A stretch of DNA of 32,485 bases from an uncultured Rhodobacterales bacterium (GCA_903845215.1 CAIMWI010000074.1:1-32485), one strand, 5' to 3'; counted from the first letter of the stretch, positions 16,789 to 27,158 are shown. Numbers and translations: made by a program. The notes: generated by a model not told the origin, from the letters alone.

Positions 16789-18660
16789 TCACAGGTGCAG
16801 GCGAAAGCGGTGGAAGCCCTGTGGGGTCACGGAAAGTGGACAGGCCTTAACCGCAGCCAAGCCAGCCAAATGCCCCTGAGCGCGTGGCGTGGTGTCAAAC
16901 ACCACTGTAGCGCCAGGCATTGGCGCAAAGTGCCAATGGGGCGGGGCGTCAGCGGAAAGAGGCGAATGACGCGCGATATAGGCAGCCAAGGACTCGCGGC
17001 TGCTGAGCGGGGCACCTAGGGGCAGCACTTTGGCATCGGGGCCTACAAACCCGCCCGACCCGCTGGCTCGGTACGAGTTGGTGGCAAGCACAAAGGGCTG
17101 GTCGGGGGACAAGGGCTTGCCTTGATAGCACAGGTTCAAGATGCGGCGGGGCCGCCGCAAGGGCAATCCACCCCCCCTGCTGTCCACCCAAGGCGGGGCG
17201 GAAAGGTCGACGCTCCAAGTTAACCCTTCGATCGTATCGAAGTTGAAACTGGGGAAGTCTGGATCCAGCAGCGGTGCATCTTGGGCGTGCAGGTCGATTT
17301 GACGGAACTGGCTGCAGGACCGCTCCAACCACAACCGCACCTCTGCGCCGGTCACAAGCAACGCCGCCACGGCGTTGGGGTGGGGGTAAAGGTCGTAGAC
17401 ATGGCGCAGGGTCAGGGGACCAGGGGGAATGTCAACAAAGTTGTCTGGCCCCCCGCGCCCGCCCGCATGAAAGGGGGCGGCCGCCGACAGCACGGGCAGA
17501 TGGCCATGGGGCCCGCTTTGCAGCCTTTCAATGACATGGGCCGCTTGGGCGCGCGCCACCAGACGCAAAGCGCAACAAGGTGCTATCATGGCAAAACAGC
17601 TGTGCAGCCCATGGTTGCTGTGGCCAACCGGCCTATCGGCCCAAGCGCGCGTTGCCCGATGTGCGGGGTGCGAGATTTTGACAAGTTCGGGGGCACTGGC
17701 CACAACCGCGCGCAGCGCCCCCCTCGGCGAGCGGCGCGATATGGGCCGCAAAGCGCTGTGCCCACCTTGCACACGCCAGCGCCCTGCGTCCCATATCAGG
17801 TCTAAGTCAATCACCCCAAGGTGGGATCCGTAAAAGCCCGGCATCACGGCAGGTTTGCCTGCCAAAAACCCGCAGGCGGCCTTGTAAGGCGGGGGAAAGG
17901 CTTGATGCGTGTGTCCTGTCACCAGCGCATCAATGCCGTCAAGGCCGGCCAGGGCGGCACTTGCGTTTTCCATCCAAGGGGCCGCTGTTGCGGCGCCAAT
18001 GCCCGAATGGGACAAGGCGATCACGACATCGGCCCCTTGGGCGCGCAGCCTTGGCACATGGGCCAGGGCCGCTTCCAGAATATCGCGGCCTTGAAGTTGG
18101 GTGCCAAGCTTTGCCCTTTCCCACACAACGGTCTGGGGCGGGGCGAAGCCCACAAATCCGACACGCAGTGGATGCACCTGCCCGCCGCAACCAACTAAGG
18201 GACGGGTGATGATCACGCTGGGGGGTACCAACCTGTCATCTTTCAAAGGGTTGGCCCCAAGGCCGCGCACCAGATTTGCCGAGATGGCTGGAAACTGCGC
18301 GCAAGACAGATGATCCAGAAGAAAGTCCAATCCATGCGAGAATTCATGGTTGCCCAGATTGGCCACATCATAGCGCAGCAAGTTCATCGCTGCGATCATC
18401 GGATGCACGGCACCCGCTGCGTTAGGGGCGGCCATGGCTTCAACTTCGCCCAAGGGGCTGCCTTGCAAGAAATCGCCATTGTCCACCAGCACGCAACAGC
18501 CCACTTCGGATCGCGCTTTCGCGATCAGGCTGGCGGTGCGGGCCAGGCCCACGGCAGGGCTGGCGCGGTTCTTCAGATAGTCCCATGACAACAGATGGGC
18601 GTGCAAGTCTGACGTGGCCAGAAGGCGCAAGCGCGATGGCATTGAGGATATGATTTTCAC
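16789..18660 (-). CDS. cpdB: 2',3'-cyclic-nucleotide 2'-phosphodiesterase / 3'-nucleotidase (CpdB-like)
   Basis: A 623-residue metallophosphoesterase of the 5'-nucleotidase family. The N-terminal calcineurin-like domain has the metal motifs ATSDLHAH (residues about 13-20), DNGDFLQGSPLG, NLGNHEFSHG, ALSHSG and GHTHQAFP. The C-terminal nucleotide-binding domain includes TLRHVYDLYPHPN and LATNSYRASGSGGF. It degrades 2',3'-cyclic nucleotides and 3'-nucleotides. No signal peptide is visible, unlike the periplasmic E. coli enzyme; I believe this is common in Rhodobacterales relatives, so it may act in the cytoplasm. The first ATG has only a weak ribosome-binding site; a second lies six codons in. 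Confidence 0.88.
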   Translation of the reverse strand: MKIISSMPSRLRLLATSDLHAHLLSWDYLKNRASPAVGLARTASLIAKARSEVGCCVLVDNGDFLQGSPLGEVEAMAAPNAAGAVHPMIAAMNLLRYDVANLGNHEFSHGLDFLLDHLSCAQFPAISANLVRGLGANPLKDDRLVPPSVIITRPLVGCGGQVHPLRVGFVGFAPPQTVVWERAKLGTQLQGRDILEAALAHVPRLRAQGADVVIALSHSGIGAATAAPWMENASAALAGLDGIDALVTGHTHQAFPPPYKAACGFLAGKPAVMPGFYGSHLGVIDLDLIWDAGRWRVQGGHSALRPISRRSPRGALRAVVASAPELVKISHPAHRATRAWADRPVGHSNHGLHSCFAMIAPCCALRLVARAQAAHVIERLQSGPHGHLPVLSAAAPFHAGGRGGPDNFVDIPPGPLTLRHVYDLYPHPNAVAALLVTGAEVRLWLERSCSQFRQIDLHAQDAPLLDPDFPSFNFDTIEGLTWSVDLSAPPWVDSRGGGLPLRRPRRILNLCYQGKPLSPDQPFVLATNSYRASGSGGFVGPDAKVLPLGAPLSSRESLAAYIARHSPLSADAPPHWHFAPMPGATVVFDTTPRAQGHLAGLAAVKACPLSVTPQGFHRFRLHL

Positions 18661-18783
18661 CGGTCAAAAACTTTTGATTTAATTGCACTTTAGGCGTCAC
18701 AGTTGGGGCGCCCCTGACAAATTTCAAGCAGAATTTGCCACCAAGCCGCCCACATGGCATCAAGGCGCAAATCGGAGGGCGTG

Positions 18784-19734
18784 ATGCGGCTGGCAGAGAC
18801 GGTAACATTTGGCGGATCGGGGTTGGATCGGGCGGGCGCGCTGCGCGACGACCCACAGGCGCAGGGCGATTTGTGGCAACGCGGGCAGGTTCTTGCGTTG
18901 TGGAAGGGGCGGCCATTGTTGCAAAACGGGCAAGAAATCGCTTGGCTGCGAAGCGACGCGCCCTTGGCTGGCCCCCGTGAGACGGCAATCTTTCTAGGTC
19001 TGTCAAACGATGTGCCTGTCTTTGCCCAAAATGTGTCGGCTTGGGTGCCTGACCAATCCATTACGCCGACAACCAGCTTTTTTGACACCCAAGTGCAAAG
19101 TCACCCTGACCTGCCGGCCGATCACGGCTTTCATGAATTGCGCGCGGTGATGGCGCATTTGCCGCCGCGCGATGCAGAGCTTTGCGCTATGGCCCGCGCC
19201 GTTATGGAATGGCACCGCAGCCACGGATTTTGTGCCACCTGTGGCGCAAAGTCAGACATGACACATGCGGGGTGGCAACGCCTGTGTCCGGCCTGCGGCA
19301 CCTCGCATTTCCCGCGCACCGACCCTGTGGTGATCATGCTGATCACGCACGGCAACCGCCTGCTGTTGGGGCGAGGGCCGACGTGGCCCGAGGGGATGTA
19401 TTCACTGCTCGCAGGTTTTATCGAACCGGGTGAGACGATCGAGGCCGCTGTGCGACGTGAGGTGTTTGAAGAATCGGGCATTCGGGTGGGCAAGGTGGGC
19501 TATCTGTCCAGCCAGCCGTGGCCCTTCCCCGCATCCTTGATGCTGGGTTGCCGTGGAGAGGCAATCAGCGAAGAGATCACCCTTGACCCCAACGAACTGC
19601 AAGACGCCCGCTGGGTGACCCGCGAAGATTTGGTTTCGGCCTTTGCCGGCACCCATCCGTTGATAAAACCGTCGCGCAAAGGCGCGATTGCGCAGTTTAT
19701 CATGCAGAACTGGCTGGCGGACACCTTGGACTGA
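18784..19734 (+). CDS. nudC: NADH pyrophosphatase NudC
   Basis: A 316-residue Nudix hydrolase that cleaves NADH to NMNH and AMP and removes NAD caps from RNA. The zinc ribbon uses Cys150, Cys153, Cys168 and Cys171 (CATCGAK ... CPACG). The Nudix box runs at about 211-233, starting GFIEPGET and ending REVFEESGI. SQPWPFP at 243-249 is the NADH-specific motif. The start MRLAETVTF at 18784 is set by GGAGG 5 nt upstream; an ATG at 18754 has no such site. It is divergent from cpdB and convergent with pheA, its stop 18 nt away. Confidence 0.93.
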   Translation: MRLAETVTFGGSGLDRAGALRDDPQAQGDLWQRGQVLALWKGRPLLQNGQEIAWLRSDAPLAGPRETAIFLGLSNDVPVFAQNVSAWVPDQSITPTTSFFDTQVQSHPDLPADHGFHELRAVMAHLPPRDAELCAMARAVMEWHRSHGFCATCGAKSDMTHAGWQRLCPACGTSHFPRTDPVVIMLITHGNRLLLGRGPTWPEGMYSLLAGFIEPGETIEAAVRREVFEESGIRVGKVGYLSSQPWPFPASLMLGCRGEAISEEITLDPNELQDARWVTREDLVSAFAGTHPLIKPSRKGAIAQFIMQNWLADTLD

Positions 19735-19752
19735 CCGCGCAAACGCGCGCTG

Positions 19753-20583
19753 TCAGCCCCTGCGGCGGTCGGCCGGATAGACGCCCAAGATCTGCAAATG
19801 GCTTGTGAAATAAGCCAGTTCTTCCAAAGCCAGCTTGACGTTGGCGTCTTCGGGATGGCCCTCGATATCGGCATAAAACTCGGTCGCGGTGAAGCTGCCA
19901 CCGATCATATAGCTTTCCAGCTTGGTCATGTTCACCCCATTGGTGGCAAAACCACCCATCGCTTTATACAGCGCGGCGGGAATGTTGCGCACGCGGAAGA
20001 TAAAGGTGGTGATCATGTGATCGGCGCGGCGCGTCAGATCGGGTTCGCGCGACATCACCAAAAAGCGCGTCGTGTTGTTGGCTTGATCTTCGACATGGCG
20101 CGCCAAAACGTCCAGCCCGTAGATTTCTGCCGCCAGTTCCGATGCCAGCGCGCCTTCGGCCTTATCCCCCAACGCTGCCACTTCGCGGGCAGCGGCGGCG
20201 TTGTCGTGCCAGTTCAGGGTCGCCAGACCATGCTCTTTGATAAAGCCGCGCGCCTGGCCATGCAGGATCGACATTGCGCGCACGCGTTTAACATCCGCAA
20301 TCTGCGCGCCCTTGACCACCAAAAGGTTGACATGCACCCGGACGAAACTTTCATCAACGATGAACAACCCGCTTTGCGGCAACAGCGTATGCACATCGGC
20401 AATGCGCCCGTAGGTCGAATTTTCGACGGCCAGCATGCCAAGGTCTGCCCCGCCTAAGCGCACTGTTTCAATCACCTCTTCAAAACTGGCGCAGGGCAGC
20501 GCCTCCATGTGGGGGCGCGATTGGCGGCAGGCCTGATGCATGTAGGCACCAGGCTCTCCTTGAAAGGCAATTCGGCCGCTCAT
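19753..20583 (-). CDS. pheA: Prephenate dehydratase
   Basis: A 276-residue monofunctional enzyme that converts prephenate to phenylpyruvate in Phe synthesis. The dehydratase domain begins IAFQGEPGAYMHQA, has VENSTYGRI and the catalytic NTTRF near residue 179. The C-terminal ACT domain (PAALYKAMGGFATNGVNMTK then ESYMIGGSF) binds Phe for feedback control. GGAGA precedes the ATG at 20583. A longer frame to 21189 is rejected because it crosses the divergent cytochrome gene. It depends on the mutase encoded at 2726-3034 for its substrate. Confidence 0.94.
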   Translation of the reverse strand: MSGRIAFQGEPGAYMHQACRQSRPHMEALPCASFEEVIETVRLGGADLGMLAVENSTYGRIADVHTLLPQSGLFIVDESFVRVHVNLLVVKGAQIADVKRVRAMSILHGQARGFIKEHGLATLNWHDNAAAAREVAALGDKAEGALASELAAEIYGLDVLARHVEDQANNTTRFLVMSREPDLTRRADHMITTFIFRVRNIPAALYKAMGGFATNGVNMTKLESYMIGGSFTATEFYADIEGHPEDANVKLALEELAYFTSHLQILGVYPADRRRG

Positions 20584-20597
20584 CTGGGCTTCTCCGC

Positions 20598-20619
20598 AAA
20601 AAAACGCGCCCTGACGGGC
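20598..20619 (-). promoter_or_regulatory. Candidate pheA leader hairpin
   Basis: On the minus strand GCCC-GTCA-GGGC, then GCG and seven T residues, ending 14 nt before the pheA ATG. It resembles an attenuator, but the stem is only 4 bp and no Phe-rich leader peptide is visible. Confidence 0.25.
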
Positions 20620-20640
20620 AATTGTTGGCGCTACTACACC

Positions 20641-20670
20641 TTGCACCCCGCCGTGGGAAGCGGGTAGATA
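20641..20670 (+). promoter_or_regulatory. Candidate cycY promoter
   Basis: TTGCAC (20641-20646), an 18-nt spacer, and TAGATA (20665-20670), 33 nt before the ATG. The -10 match is weak. Confidence 0.3.
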
Positions 20671-20703
20671 GCGCCCAAAGTCAAGGCGAGCGGAAGGTGC
20701 AGC

Positions 20704-21231
20704 ATGTTCGACACGATGACCATGACCAAGATTGTTGGCGGCGTTTGCGGAACGCTGCTGTTTTTCCTGTTTGGCGCTTGGGCCGCGCAAAGCTTGTACG
20801 GCTTTGGCGAAGAACCCAAGGGCGAAGAGCGCACCTTTGCCTATGCGATTGCGGTTGAGGCCGGCGACGCGGCAGCAACCGAAACAACCGAAGCGGAAGC
20901 AGAACCTGTCTACACCGAAGTTGCGGCCACTGCAGATGCGGGGGCGGGCGAAAAGGTTTTTGGCAAGTGCAAATCCTGCCACTCGATCGAAGGCAAGGAC
21001 ATGACCGGCCCGCACATGAACGGCGTTGTCGGCCGGGCGCGGGCATCTGTTGCAGGATATACCTATTCCGAGGGCATGGCCTCTGTCCAAACCCCGTGGA
21101 CGGGCGATGAACTCTATGCGTTCCTCAAGGCGCCCAAGCAATATGTGCCCGGCACCAAGATGGGCTTTGCAGGCATCGCTTCGCCACAAGACCGCGCCAA
21201 CCTGATCGCTTATTTGGCAACCACCAAGTGA
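20704..21231 (+). CDS. cycY: Membrane-anchored cytochrome c (cytochrome cy type)
   Basis: A 175-residue electron carrier between the bc1 complex and terminal oxidases or the photosynthetic reaction centre. An uncleaved N-terminal anchor spans residues about 9-30. An Ala/Glu/Thr-rich flexible linker runs to about 75. The class I cytochrome c domain follows, with haem site CKSCH at 89-93 and the axial Met in GTKMGF (Met153). GGAAGG lies before the ATG at 20704. A strong terminator follows the stop. It is divergent from pheA. The membrane tether plus linker is the layout of CycY in Rhodobacter and Paracoccus; a plain soluble c-type cytochrome would lack it. Confidence 0.88.
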   Translation: MFDTMTMTKIVGGVCGTLLFFLFGAWAAQSLYGFGEEPKGEERTFAYAIAVEAGDAAATETTEAEAEPVYTEVAATADAGAGEKVFGKCKSCHSIEGKDMTGPHMNGVVGRARASVAGYTYSEGMASVQTPWTGDELYAFLKAPKQYVPGTKMGFAGIASPQDRANLIAYLATTK

Positions 21232-21252
21232 AGAGCACCCTTTAGACGATCA

Positions 21253-21279
21253 GGCCGCCCCAAACCGGGCGGCCTTTTT
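21253..21279 (+). terminator. cycY intrinsic terminator
   Basis: A perfect 8-bp stem GGCCGCCC / GGGCGGCC with a 6-nt loop, followed by five T residues. It lies 22 nt after the cycY stop. Confidence 0.9.
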
Positions 21280-21318
21280 GTTTGGCGCATCGTCCGCTCA
21301 CGCAGTTGCAACTTGTGA

Positions 21319-21330
21319 AACGGGCCCGTT
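21319..21330. promoter_or_regulatory. Palindrome in the yejA promoter region
   Basis: AACGGGCCCGTT is a perfect 12-bp palindrome 51 nt before the yejA ATG. It immediately follows a possible -35 (TTGTGA, 21314-21319) and precedes a TTAGCT / TAGCTA stretch that could be the -10, so a repressor bound there would block initiation. Confidence 0.35.
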
Positions 21331-21381
21331 CCGATTTAGCTATGGATCGTCAGGAACAGTCGCACTTCAGGAGGGTCACGC

Positions 21382-23292
21382 ATGGGCAAAGCAGCAACCG
21401 TTAGGGCCGAACCGCAGGATCTGCGCCTTTTACGGGGTTGGGCCGGGGCGGGCCTTGCCATCTTGGCGCTGGCGACCTTTGTGCAAAGCGCGCGGGCGCA
21501 AGAGGCCAAGATCATCACCAGCCACGGGATTTCGACCTTTGGCGATCTGAAATACGGGCCAGATTTTGTGCCCGATTACGTCAATGTCAACGCCCCGAAG
21601 GGCGGCGAGATGTCGCAATGGGCCTTTGGCAGCTTTGATTCGATGAACCCCTATTCGGTAAAAGGCAGCGCCGCCGCCGGATCAAGCTTTCCCTACGAAT
21701 CCATCCTGACCGGCACAGCGGATGAAATTGGCGCGTCTTATTGTTTGATGTGCACGACGATGGAATATCCCGAGGATCGGTCATGGGTGATCTTTCACCT
21801 GCGCCAAGACGTAAAGTTTTCAGACGGTTCGCCTATGACGGCAGAAGATGTGGTGTTTTCCTATGACATCTTCACCACCAAGGGCCTGTCAGACTTTCGC
21901 ACCGTGTTCAACAAACAGGTCGACAAGGTCGAAGCGCTAGATCCGTACACTGTGAAATTCACCTTCAAACCCGGCATCCCCTACCGCGATCTGCCGGCTT
22001 CGGTGGGTGGCCTTCCCGTCATCTCGAAGGCCGATTACGAAACCAACAAGCGCGATCTTGAAGAGTCGAGCCTAGATCCGTTTCTTGGCACCGGCGCTTA
22101 TCTCTTGGATAAGCTAAGCGCAGGTCAAAGCGTTGTTTACAAACGCAATCCCGCCTATTGGGGCGAAGCACTGCCCATCAACAAGGGCACCAACAACTTT
22201 GACACCGTGCGCTACGAATATTTCGCCGACCCGAATGCAGCCTTTGAAGGGTTCAAGGGCGGCACCTATACCTTCCGGCAAGAAAATTCGTCCAAATCCT
22301 GGGCCACGCAGTATGATTTTCCCATGGTAGCCTCGGGCGAAGTGCAAAAGGTGGAATTGGCCAATGGCAATAAGGCCAACGGCCAAGCCTTCCTCTTCAA
22401 CCTGCGCCGCGACAAGTTCAAAGACCCCAAGGTGCGCGAAGCGATTGGGCTGATGTTCAACTTTGAATGGTCGAATAAGACGCTGTTTTTCGATCTTTAT
22501 GCGCGGATCAATTCGGTTTGGGAAAACTCTTACCTTGCCGCAACAGGTGCGCCAACAGCAGAGGAAGTGGCTATTTTGCAGCCCTTGGTCGACCAAGGTG
22601 TTTTGCCCGCCACAATCCTGACCGAACCTGCCCTTCTCGCCCCCACTTCTGGGGAAACGCAACTTGATCGCAAAAACCTGCGCAAAGCCTCGGCGCTGTT
22701 GGACGAGGCGGGCTGGAAAGCGGGCGCTGACGGAATGCGAGTCAATGCCAAAGGCGAGGTGTTGAAAGTTGAATTTCTTAACAATAATCCAGCCTTTGAC
22801 CGCGTGATCACGCCTTATGTCGAAAACCTTAAGGCGCTTGGCATTGATGCTGTCCTGTCAAATGTAGATCCCGCGCAGTTTGATACCCGCACCTCCCCGC
22901 CGTCTTTCGACTTTGACATTATTACAGGCAATGCCCGCGCCGGAATGGAACCGGGGGACGAGATCGAGCAGTTCTATGGTTCTGCCACGGCTGACAATTC
23001 CACCTATAACGTCATGGGTTTAAAATCGCCTGCGGTTGATGCTTTGGCGCAGGTGGTGAAAGCCGCGAAAACCAAGGACGAGCTAATCGTGGCGACCAAG
23101 GCCCTTGACCGTGTTTTGCTGGCCGAAAAGTTCTGGGTGCCGCAGTGGTACAAGAACGTCTACACGCTGGCCTATTATGACATCTACGCCCACCCTGATC
23201 CGCTGCCGCCCTATGCTTTGGGCGAGCTGGCCTTTTGGTGGTATGATGCGGACAAGGCGACCAAGCTAAAGGCTGCGGGCGTATCACACTGA
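21382..23292 (+). CDS. yejA: Peptide-binding protein of the Yej ABC importer
   Basis: A 636-residue periplasmic solute-binding protein of family 5, the binding component of YejABEF, which imports oligopeptides and microcin C-like compounds. The signal peptide ends near residue 39-40 ([13 protein letters not shown]). The mature region has [21 protein letters not shown], typical of YejA, then [34 protein letters not shown] and the C-terminal [15 protein letters not shown] lies 6 nt before the ATG. It is the first gene of a five-gene operon; yejB begins 16 nt after the stop. Confidence 0.92.
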   Translation: MGKAATVRAEPQDLRLLRGWAGAGLAILALATFVQSARAQEAKIITSHGISTFGDLKYGPDFVPDYVNVNAPKGGEMSQWAFGSFDSMNPYSVKGSAAAGSSFPYESILTGTADEIGASYCLMCTTMEYPEDRSWVIFHLRQDVKFSDGSPMTAEDVVFSYDIFTTKGLSDFRTVFNKQVDKVEALDPYTVKFTFKPGIPYRDLPASVGGLPVISKADYETNKRDLEESSLDPFLGTGAYLLDKLSAGQSVVYKRNPAYWGEALPINKGTNNFDTVRYEYFADPNAAFEGFKGGTYTFRQENSSKSWATQYDFPMVASGEVQKVELANGNKANGQAFLFNLRRDKFKDPKVREAIGLMFNFEWSNKTLFFDLYARINSVWENSYLAATGAPTAEEVAILQPLVDQGVLPATILTEPALLAPTSGETQLDRKNLRKASALLDEAGWKAGADGMRVNAKGEVLKVEFLNNNPAFDRVITPYVENLKALGIDAVLSNVDPAQFDTRTSPPSFDFDIITGNARAGMEPGDEIEQFYGSATADNSTYNVMGLKSPAVDALAQVVKAAKTKDELIVATKALDRVLLAEKFWVPQWYKNVYTLAYYDIYAHPDPLPPYALGELAFWWYDADKATKLKAAGVSH

Positions 23293-23308
23293 AAGGCGCG
23301 TGGCCCCA

Positions 23309-24466
23309 ATGGGAGCCTATGTTTTAAGACGACTGCTTTTGGTGGTCCCCACGTTGTTGGGGATCATGGTGATCAACTTCACACTGACCCAATTCGTACC
23401 CGGCGGCCCCATTCAACAGGTGGCAGCGCGGGTTGAAGGCGATGGCAATGCGATCGAGAAAATTTCGGGTACGGGGTCAGATGCGGGGCAGGACGTGGCG
23501 GGGGCCGATGCGGGCAATGGCTATATTGGTGCGCGCGGCCTACCACCGGAATTCATCGCCCAGCTAGAGGTGGAATTCGGCTTTTCGCGCATCGTCTGTG
23601 CCGATGATTTTACCGGCACCCCCAGCCTGAAAGACCCCGCCTGCCACAAAGAACCCATTCCGGCGTGGAAGCGGTTCTTTATCATGCTTGGCAATTATGT
23701 GCGGTTGGATTTCGGCGATAGCTATTTCCGCTCCACCTCGGTCGTGGGGCTGATACTTGAAAAGATGCCTGTGTCGATCACGCTGGGCCTATGGAGCACC
23801 TTGATCGCCTATCTCATCTCGATCCCGCTTGGTATTCGCAAAGCGGTGCGCGATGGGTCGCGGTTTGATGTCTGGACATCGGGGATCATCATTGGGGCCT
23901 ATGCGATCCCGGGGTTTTTGTTCGCGATTTTGCTGTTGGTTTTGTTCGCTGGCGGAAGTTATTACCGCATCTTCCCCTTGCGCGGGCTGACATCTGAGAA
24001 CTGGGCCGAACTTGGGGTTTTGGCGCAAATCAAGGATTACTTCTGGCACATCACGTTGCCCATTGTCGCCTCGACCATCTCTAGCTTTGCCACGCTGACG
24101 CTGTTGACCAAGAATTCGTTTCTGGACGAAATTCGAAAACAATATGTGATTACAGCCCGCGCCAAGGGCTTGTCGGAAGCACGGGTACTTTATGGGCATG
24201 TGTTCCGCAATGCCATGCTGATCCCGATATCGGGCTTTCCAGGCCTGTTTATCAGCGTCTTTTTTGGTGGATCATTGATTATCGAGACGATCTTTTCCTT
24301 GGATGGCTTGGGCCAGCTTGGCTATAGATCGGCGGTGGAACGCGATTATCCCGTAGTCTTCGGCACGCTGTTTGCCTTTGGCCTTTTGGGACTTGTCGTG
24401 GGGATTTTGTCTGACCTGATGTATGTCTGGACTGACCCGCGCATTGATTTTGAAAGGCGCGGATGA
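23309..24466 (+). CDS. yejB: Yej ABC importer permease YejB
   Basis: A 385-residue inner-membrane permease of the DppB type. The N-terminus [20 protein letters not shown] and [10 protein letters not shown] match the family. A YejB-type extended periplasmic insert (residues about 43-115) precedes the core helices, and the EAA-loop lies in [22 protein letters not shown]. The ATG at 23309 is chosen because it gives the family N-terminus; a GTG at 23300 is closer to the AAAGG and cannot be excluded. It overlaps yejE by 4 nt. Confidence 0.92.
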   Translation: MGAYVLRRLLLVVPTLLGIMVINFTLTQFVPGGPIQQVAARVEGDGNAIEKISGTGSDAGQDVAGADAGNGYIGARGLPPEFIAQLEVEFGFSRIVCADDFTGTPSLKDPACHKEPIPAWKRFFIMLGNYVRLDFGDSYFRSTSVVGLILEKMPVSITLGLWSTLIAYLISIPLGIRKAVRDGSRFDVWTSGIIIGAYAIPGFLFAILLLVLFAGGSYYRIFPLRGLTSENWAELGVLAQIKDYFWHITLPIVASTISSFATLTLLTKNSFLDEIRKQYVITARAKGLSEARVLYGHVFRNAMLIPISGFPGLFISVFFGGSLIIETIFSLDGLGQLGYRSAVERDYPVVFGTLFAFGLLGLVVGILSDLMYVWTDPRIDFERRG

Positions 24467-25572
24467 TGGCGCTTTCGCCCCTGAACCAACGCCGCTGGCG
24501 GATATTTCGCGGCAATAAACGTTCATACTACGCGCTGATCCTGTTTTCAGCGCTGTATTTGATTTCGCTGTTTTCCGAAGTGCTGTCAAACGACCACCCG
24601 CTTTTGGTCAGCTATCAAGGCCAGCTGCGCGCGCCAGTCTTTAGTTTTTATTCCGAAGCTGACTACGGCGGCGATTTCAAAACCGAGGCCAACTACCGCG
24701 ACCCCGTGGTGCAATGCCTTATTCGCACCGGTGGCGTGGTAGATTGCTTTGATACGCCCGAAGATATCCTGACCCAAGTGCAAGCGGGCCAATATAAGGC
24801 CGAAGGGTTCCAACAAGGTTGGATTTTATGGCCACCCATCCCCTATTCCTACAACACGATCAATAATGTAAACGGCGCAGCGCCGTCTGCCCCTGACAGT
24901 GACCATTGGCTGGGCACCGATGACACGGCGCGCGATGTGCTGGCGCGCGTGCTTTACGGCTTTCGCCTGTCGGTCAGCTTTGGGCTGATCGTTACCTTGC
25001 TCACCTCGGTCATTGGTATTCTGGCGGGGGCCATTCAGGGCTATTTCGGCGGCCTGACCGACCTGATCTTTCAACGCGTGATCGAGATTTGGTCATCCAC
25101 CCCCACGCTTTACGTTATCATCATCATCTCTGCCGTCTGGACGATGAACTTTTGGCTGCTGACGTTTTTGATGGTGCTGTTTGGCTGGATGGGGCTAGTA
25201 GGCCTTGTGCGGGCCGAATTCCTGCGGGCGCGGAATTTTGAATATGTCCGTGCGGCCAAAGCCTTGGGCGTCAGCGATGGTGCCATCATCTTGCGCCATG
25301 TTCTGCCCAATGCCATGGTCGCCACCATGACGATGATGCCCTTCATTCTGTCGGGCACCATTGCTAGCCTGACGGCACTGGATTTTCTGGGCTTTGGCCT
25401 GCCCGCCTCGTCCCCCAGTTTGGGGGAATTAACCCAGCAAGCCAAACAGAACCTGCAAGCGCCGTGGCTGGCCTTTACTGCCTTTGCGACCTTTTCTGTG
25501 ATGCTAAGCCTGTTGGTCTTCATCTCGGAAGGTTTGCGCGACGCTTTTGACCCGCGAAAGACCTTTTCATGA
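24463..25572 (+). CDS. yejE: Yej ABC importer permease YejE
   Basis: A 369-residue DppC-type permease. The start [20 protein letters not shown] is family-like: a cytoplasmic basic segment, then one helix ([20 protein letters not shown]). A periplasmic domain has [15 protein letters not shown] and [20 protein letters not shown]. The core helices and the EAA-loop [20 protein letters not shown] follow, with LDFLGFGLP near the end. It forms the translocation pore with YejB. ATGA overlaps with yejB and yejF indicate coupled translation. Confidence 0.92.
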   Translation: MMALSPLNQRRWRIFRGNKRSYYALILFSALYLISLFSEVLSNDHPLLVSYQGQLRAPVFSFYSEADYGGDFKTEANYRDPVVQCLIRTGGVVDCFDTPEDILTQVQAGQYKAEGFQQGWILWPPIPYSYNTINNVNGAAPSAPDSDHWLGTDDTARDVLARVLYGFRLSVSFGLIVTLLTSVIGILAGAIQGYFGGLTDLIFQRVIEIWSSTPTLYVIIIISAVWTMNFWLLTFLMVLFGWMGLVGLVRAEFLRARNFEYVRAAKALGVSDGAIILRHVLPNAMVATMTMMPFILSGTIASLTALDFLGFGLPASSPSLGELTQQAKQNLQAPWLAFTAFATFSVMLSLLVFISEGLRDAFDPRKTFS

Positions 25573-27158
25573 GCCTGTTGTCGGTCGAAAACCTGAACGT
25601 GCGCTTTGGGCAAGATGGGCAACAGGTGCACGCCGTCAAGGGCGTCAGCTTTACGCTGGAACGGGGCGAGACTTTGGCCTTGGTGGGCGAAAGCGGGTCG
25701 GGCAAGTCGGTGACGGCACTGTCAACCGTGTCACTGCTGGGCGATACGGCCGCGGTGACCGGATCGGTCCGCTACGCCGGGCAACAGATGATCGGCGCGC
25801 CCGAGGCGCGTTTGCAAAAGATCAGGGGCAACGACATCAGCTTTATCTTTCAAGAGCCGATGACCTCGCTGAACCCCCTTCACACGATCGAAGCGCAGAT
25901 CAGCGAAAGCCTTTCCCTGCATCAGGGCCTGACCGGCGCGCCCGCCCGTGCCCGTGTGCTGGACCTGTTGCAGAAGGTGGGCATCCGCGATGCCGAAAGC
26001 CGCTTGGCGGCCTATCCGCATCAGCTTTCCGGTGGGCAGCGTCAACGCATCATGATCGCCATGGCGCTGGCCAATGGGCCAGAGCTGCTGATCGCGGATG
26101 AGCCGACAACGGCGCTGGATGTGACGATTCAGGCGCAGATTTTAGACCTTTTGGCCGATCTGAAACGCTCGGAAGGTCTTAGCCTTTTGTTCATCACCCA
26201 CGATCTGACCATCGTGCAGCGCATCGCTGACCGGGTTTGCGTGATGCAGGGCGGCGAGATTGTCGAACAGGGCCCAACGGCCGAGATTTTCGCCAACCCG
26301 CAGCATCCCTATACGCAAAAGCTGTTGGCCGCGCATGCCACCGGCCTACCCGACCCCGTGGCCCCTGACGCCGCAGAAGTGCTGCGCACCGAACATTTGC
26401 GTGTGTGGTTCCCCATCACCTCGGGCTTTTTGCGCCGCATCACGGGGCATGTGAAAGCGGTCAACGATGCCAATCTGTCGGTGCGGGCAGGGGAAACCTT
26501 GGGGGTGGTGGGCGAAAGCGGGTCAGGCAAAACCACGCTGGCCCTAGGCGTTTTGCGGCTGGTGCAGTCGCAAGGCAAGGTGCTGCTAGATGGCAAAGAC
26601 CTGTCCAACCTGCCCAAATCCGCGCTGCGCCCGCTTAGGCGCGATTTGCAAGTGGTGTTTCAAGACCCTTTCGGCAGCCTGTCGCCCCGCATGAACGCCG
26701 AGGCGATAATTGCCGAAGGTTTGGGCGTGCACGGGCTGGAACCGGGCCGCAACCGCCGTGACATGGTGGGCGACATCATGGCCGAGGTGGGGCTTGATCC
26801 GTCAACCATGCACCGCTATCCGCATGAGTTTTCCGGCGGGCAAAAGCAGCGCATCGCCATCGCACGCGCCATGATCTTGCGGCCAAGGCTTGTGGTGCTG
26901 GACGAGCCGACCTCAGCCCTCGATATGACCGTGCAGGTGCAAATCGTCGACCTGCTGCGCGATCTGCAACGCCGCCATGGCTTGGCCTATGTCTTTATCA
27001 GCCACGACCTGCGCGTGGTGCGGGCCTTGTCGCACCAGGTCATGGTGATGCAAAATGGCGATGTGATCGAACATGGACCCGCTCAGGCTTTGTTCGCCAA
27101 TCCGCAGCACGCGTACACCAAGACGTTGCTCGCCGCTGCCTTTGGACCTGTCGCATGA
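25569..27158 (+). CDS. yejF: Yej ABC importer double ATPase YejF
   Basis: A 529-residue fused ATPase with two complete nucleotide-binding domains. The first has GESGSGKS (residues about 38-45), SGGQRQR and ADEPTTALD. The second has GESGSGKT, SGGQKQR and LDEPTSALD. The two NBDs in one chain replace the DppD/DppF pair, as in other YejF proteins. It overlaps yejE and the downstream glycosyltransferase gene by 4 nt each. Confidence 0.93.
   Translation: MSLLSVENLNVRFGQDGQQVHAVKGVSFTLERGETLALVGESGSGKSVTALSTVSLLGDTAAVTGSVRYAGQQMIGAPEARLQKIRGNDISFIFQEPMTSLNPLHTIEAQISESLSLHQGLTGAPARARVLDLLQKVGIRDAESRLAAYPHQLSGGQRQRIMIAMALANGPELLIADEPTTALDVTIQAQILDLLADLKRSEGLSLLFITHDLTIVQRIADRVCVMQGGEIVEQGPTAEIFANPQHPYTQKLLAAHATGLPDPVAPDAAEVLRTEHLRVWFPITSGFLRRITGHVKAVNDANLSVRAGETLGVVGESGSGKTTLALGVLRLVQSQGKVLLDGKDLSNLPKSALRPLRRDLQVVFQDPFGSLSPRMNAEAIIAEGLGVHGLEPGRNRRDMVGDIMAEVGLDPSTMHRYPHEFSGGQKQRIAIARAMILRPRLVVLDEPTSALDMTVQVQIVDLLRDLQRRHGLAYVFISHDLRVVRALSHQVMVMQNGDVIEHGPAQALFANPQHAYTKTLLAAAFGPVA

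Noticed and set aside
18705-18714. GGGGCGCCCC palindrome between cpdB and nudC
   Set aside because: A GC-only palindrome of this size is easily met by chance at this base composition, and no promoter could be aligned with it.
19736-19750. GCGC-rich hairpin between nudC and pheA stops
   Set aside because: The stem is short and no T-run follows on either strand, so a terminator call is not supported.
19753-21189. Minus-strand frame of 478 codons, read as an N-terminally extended pheA
   Set aside because: The first 200 codons lie antisense to the cytochrome c gene; the conserved protein and its ribosome-binding site begin at 20583.
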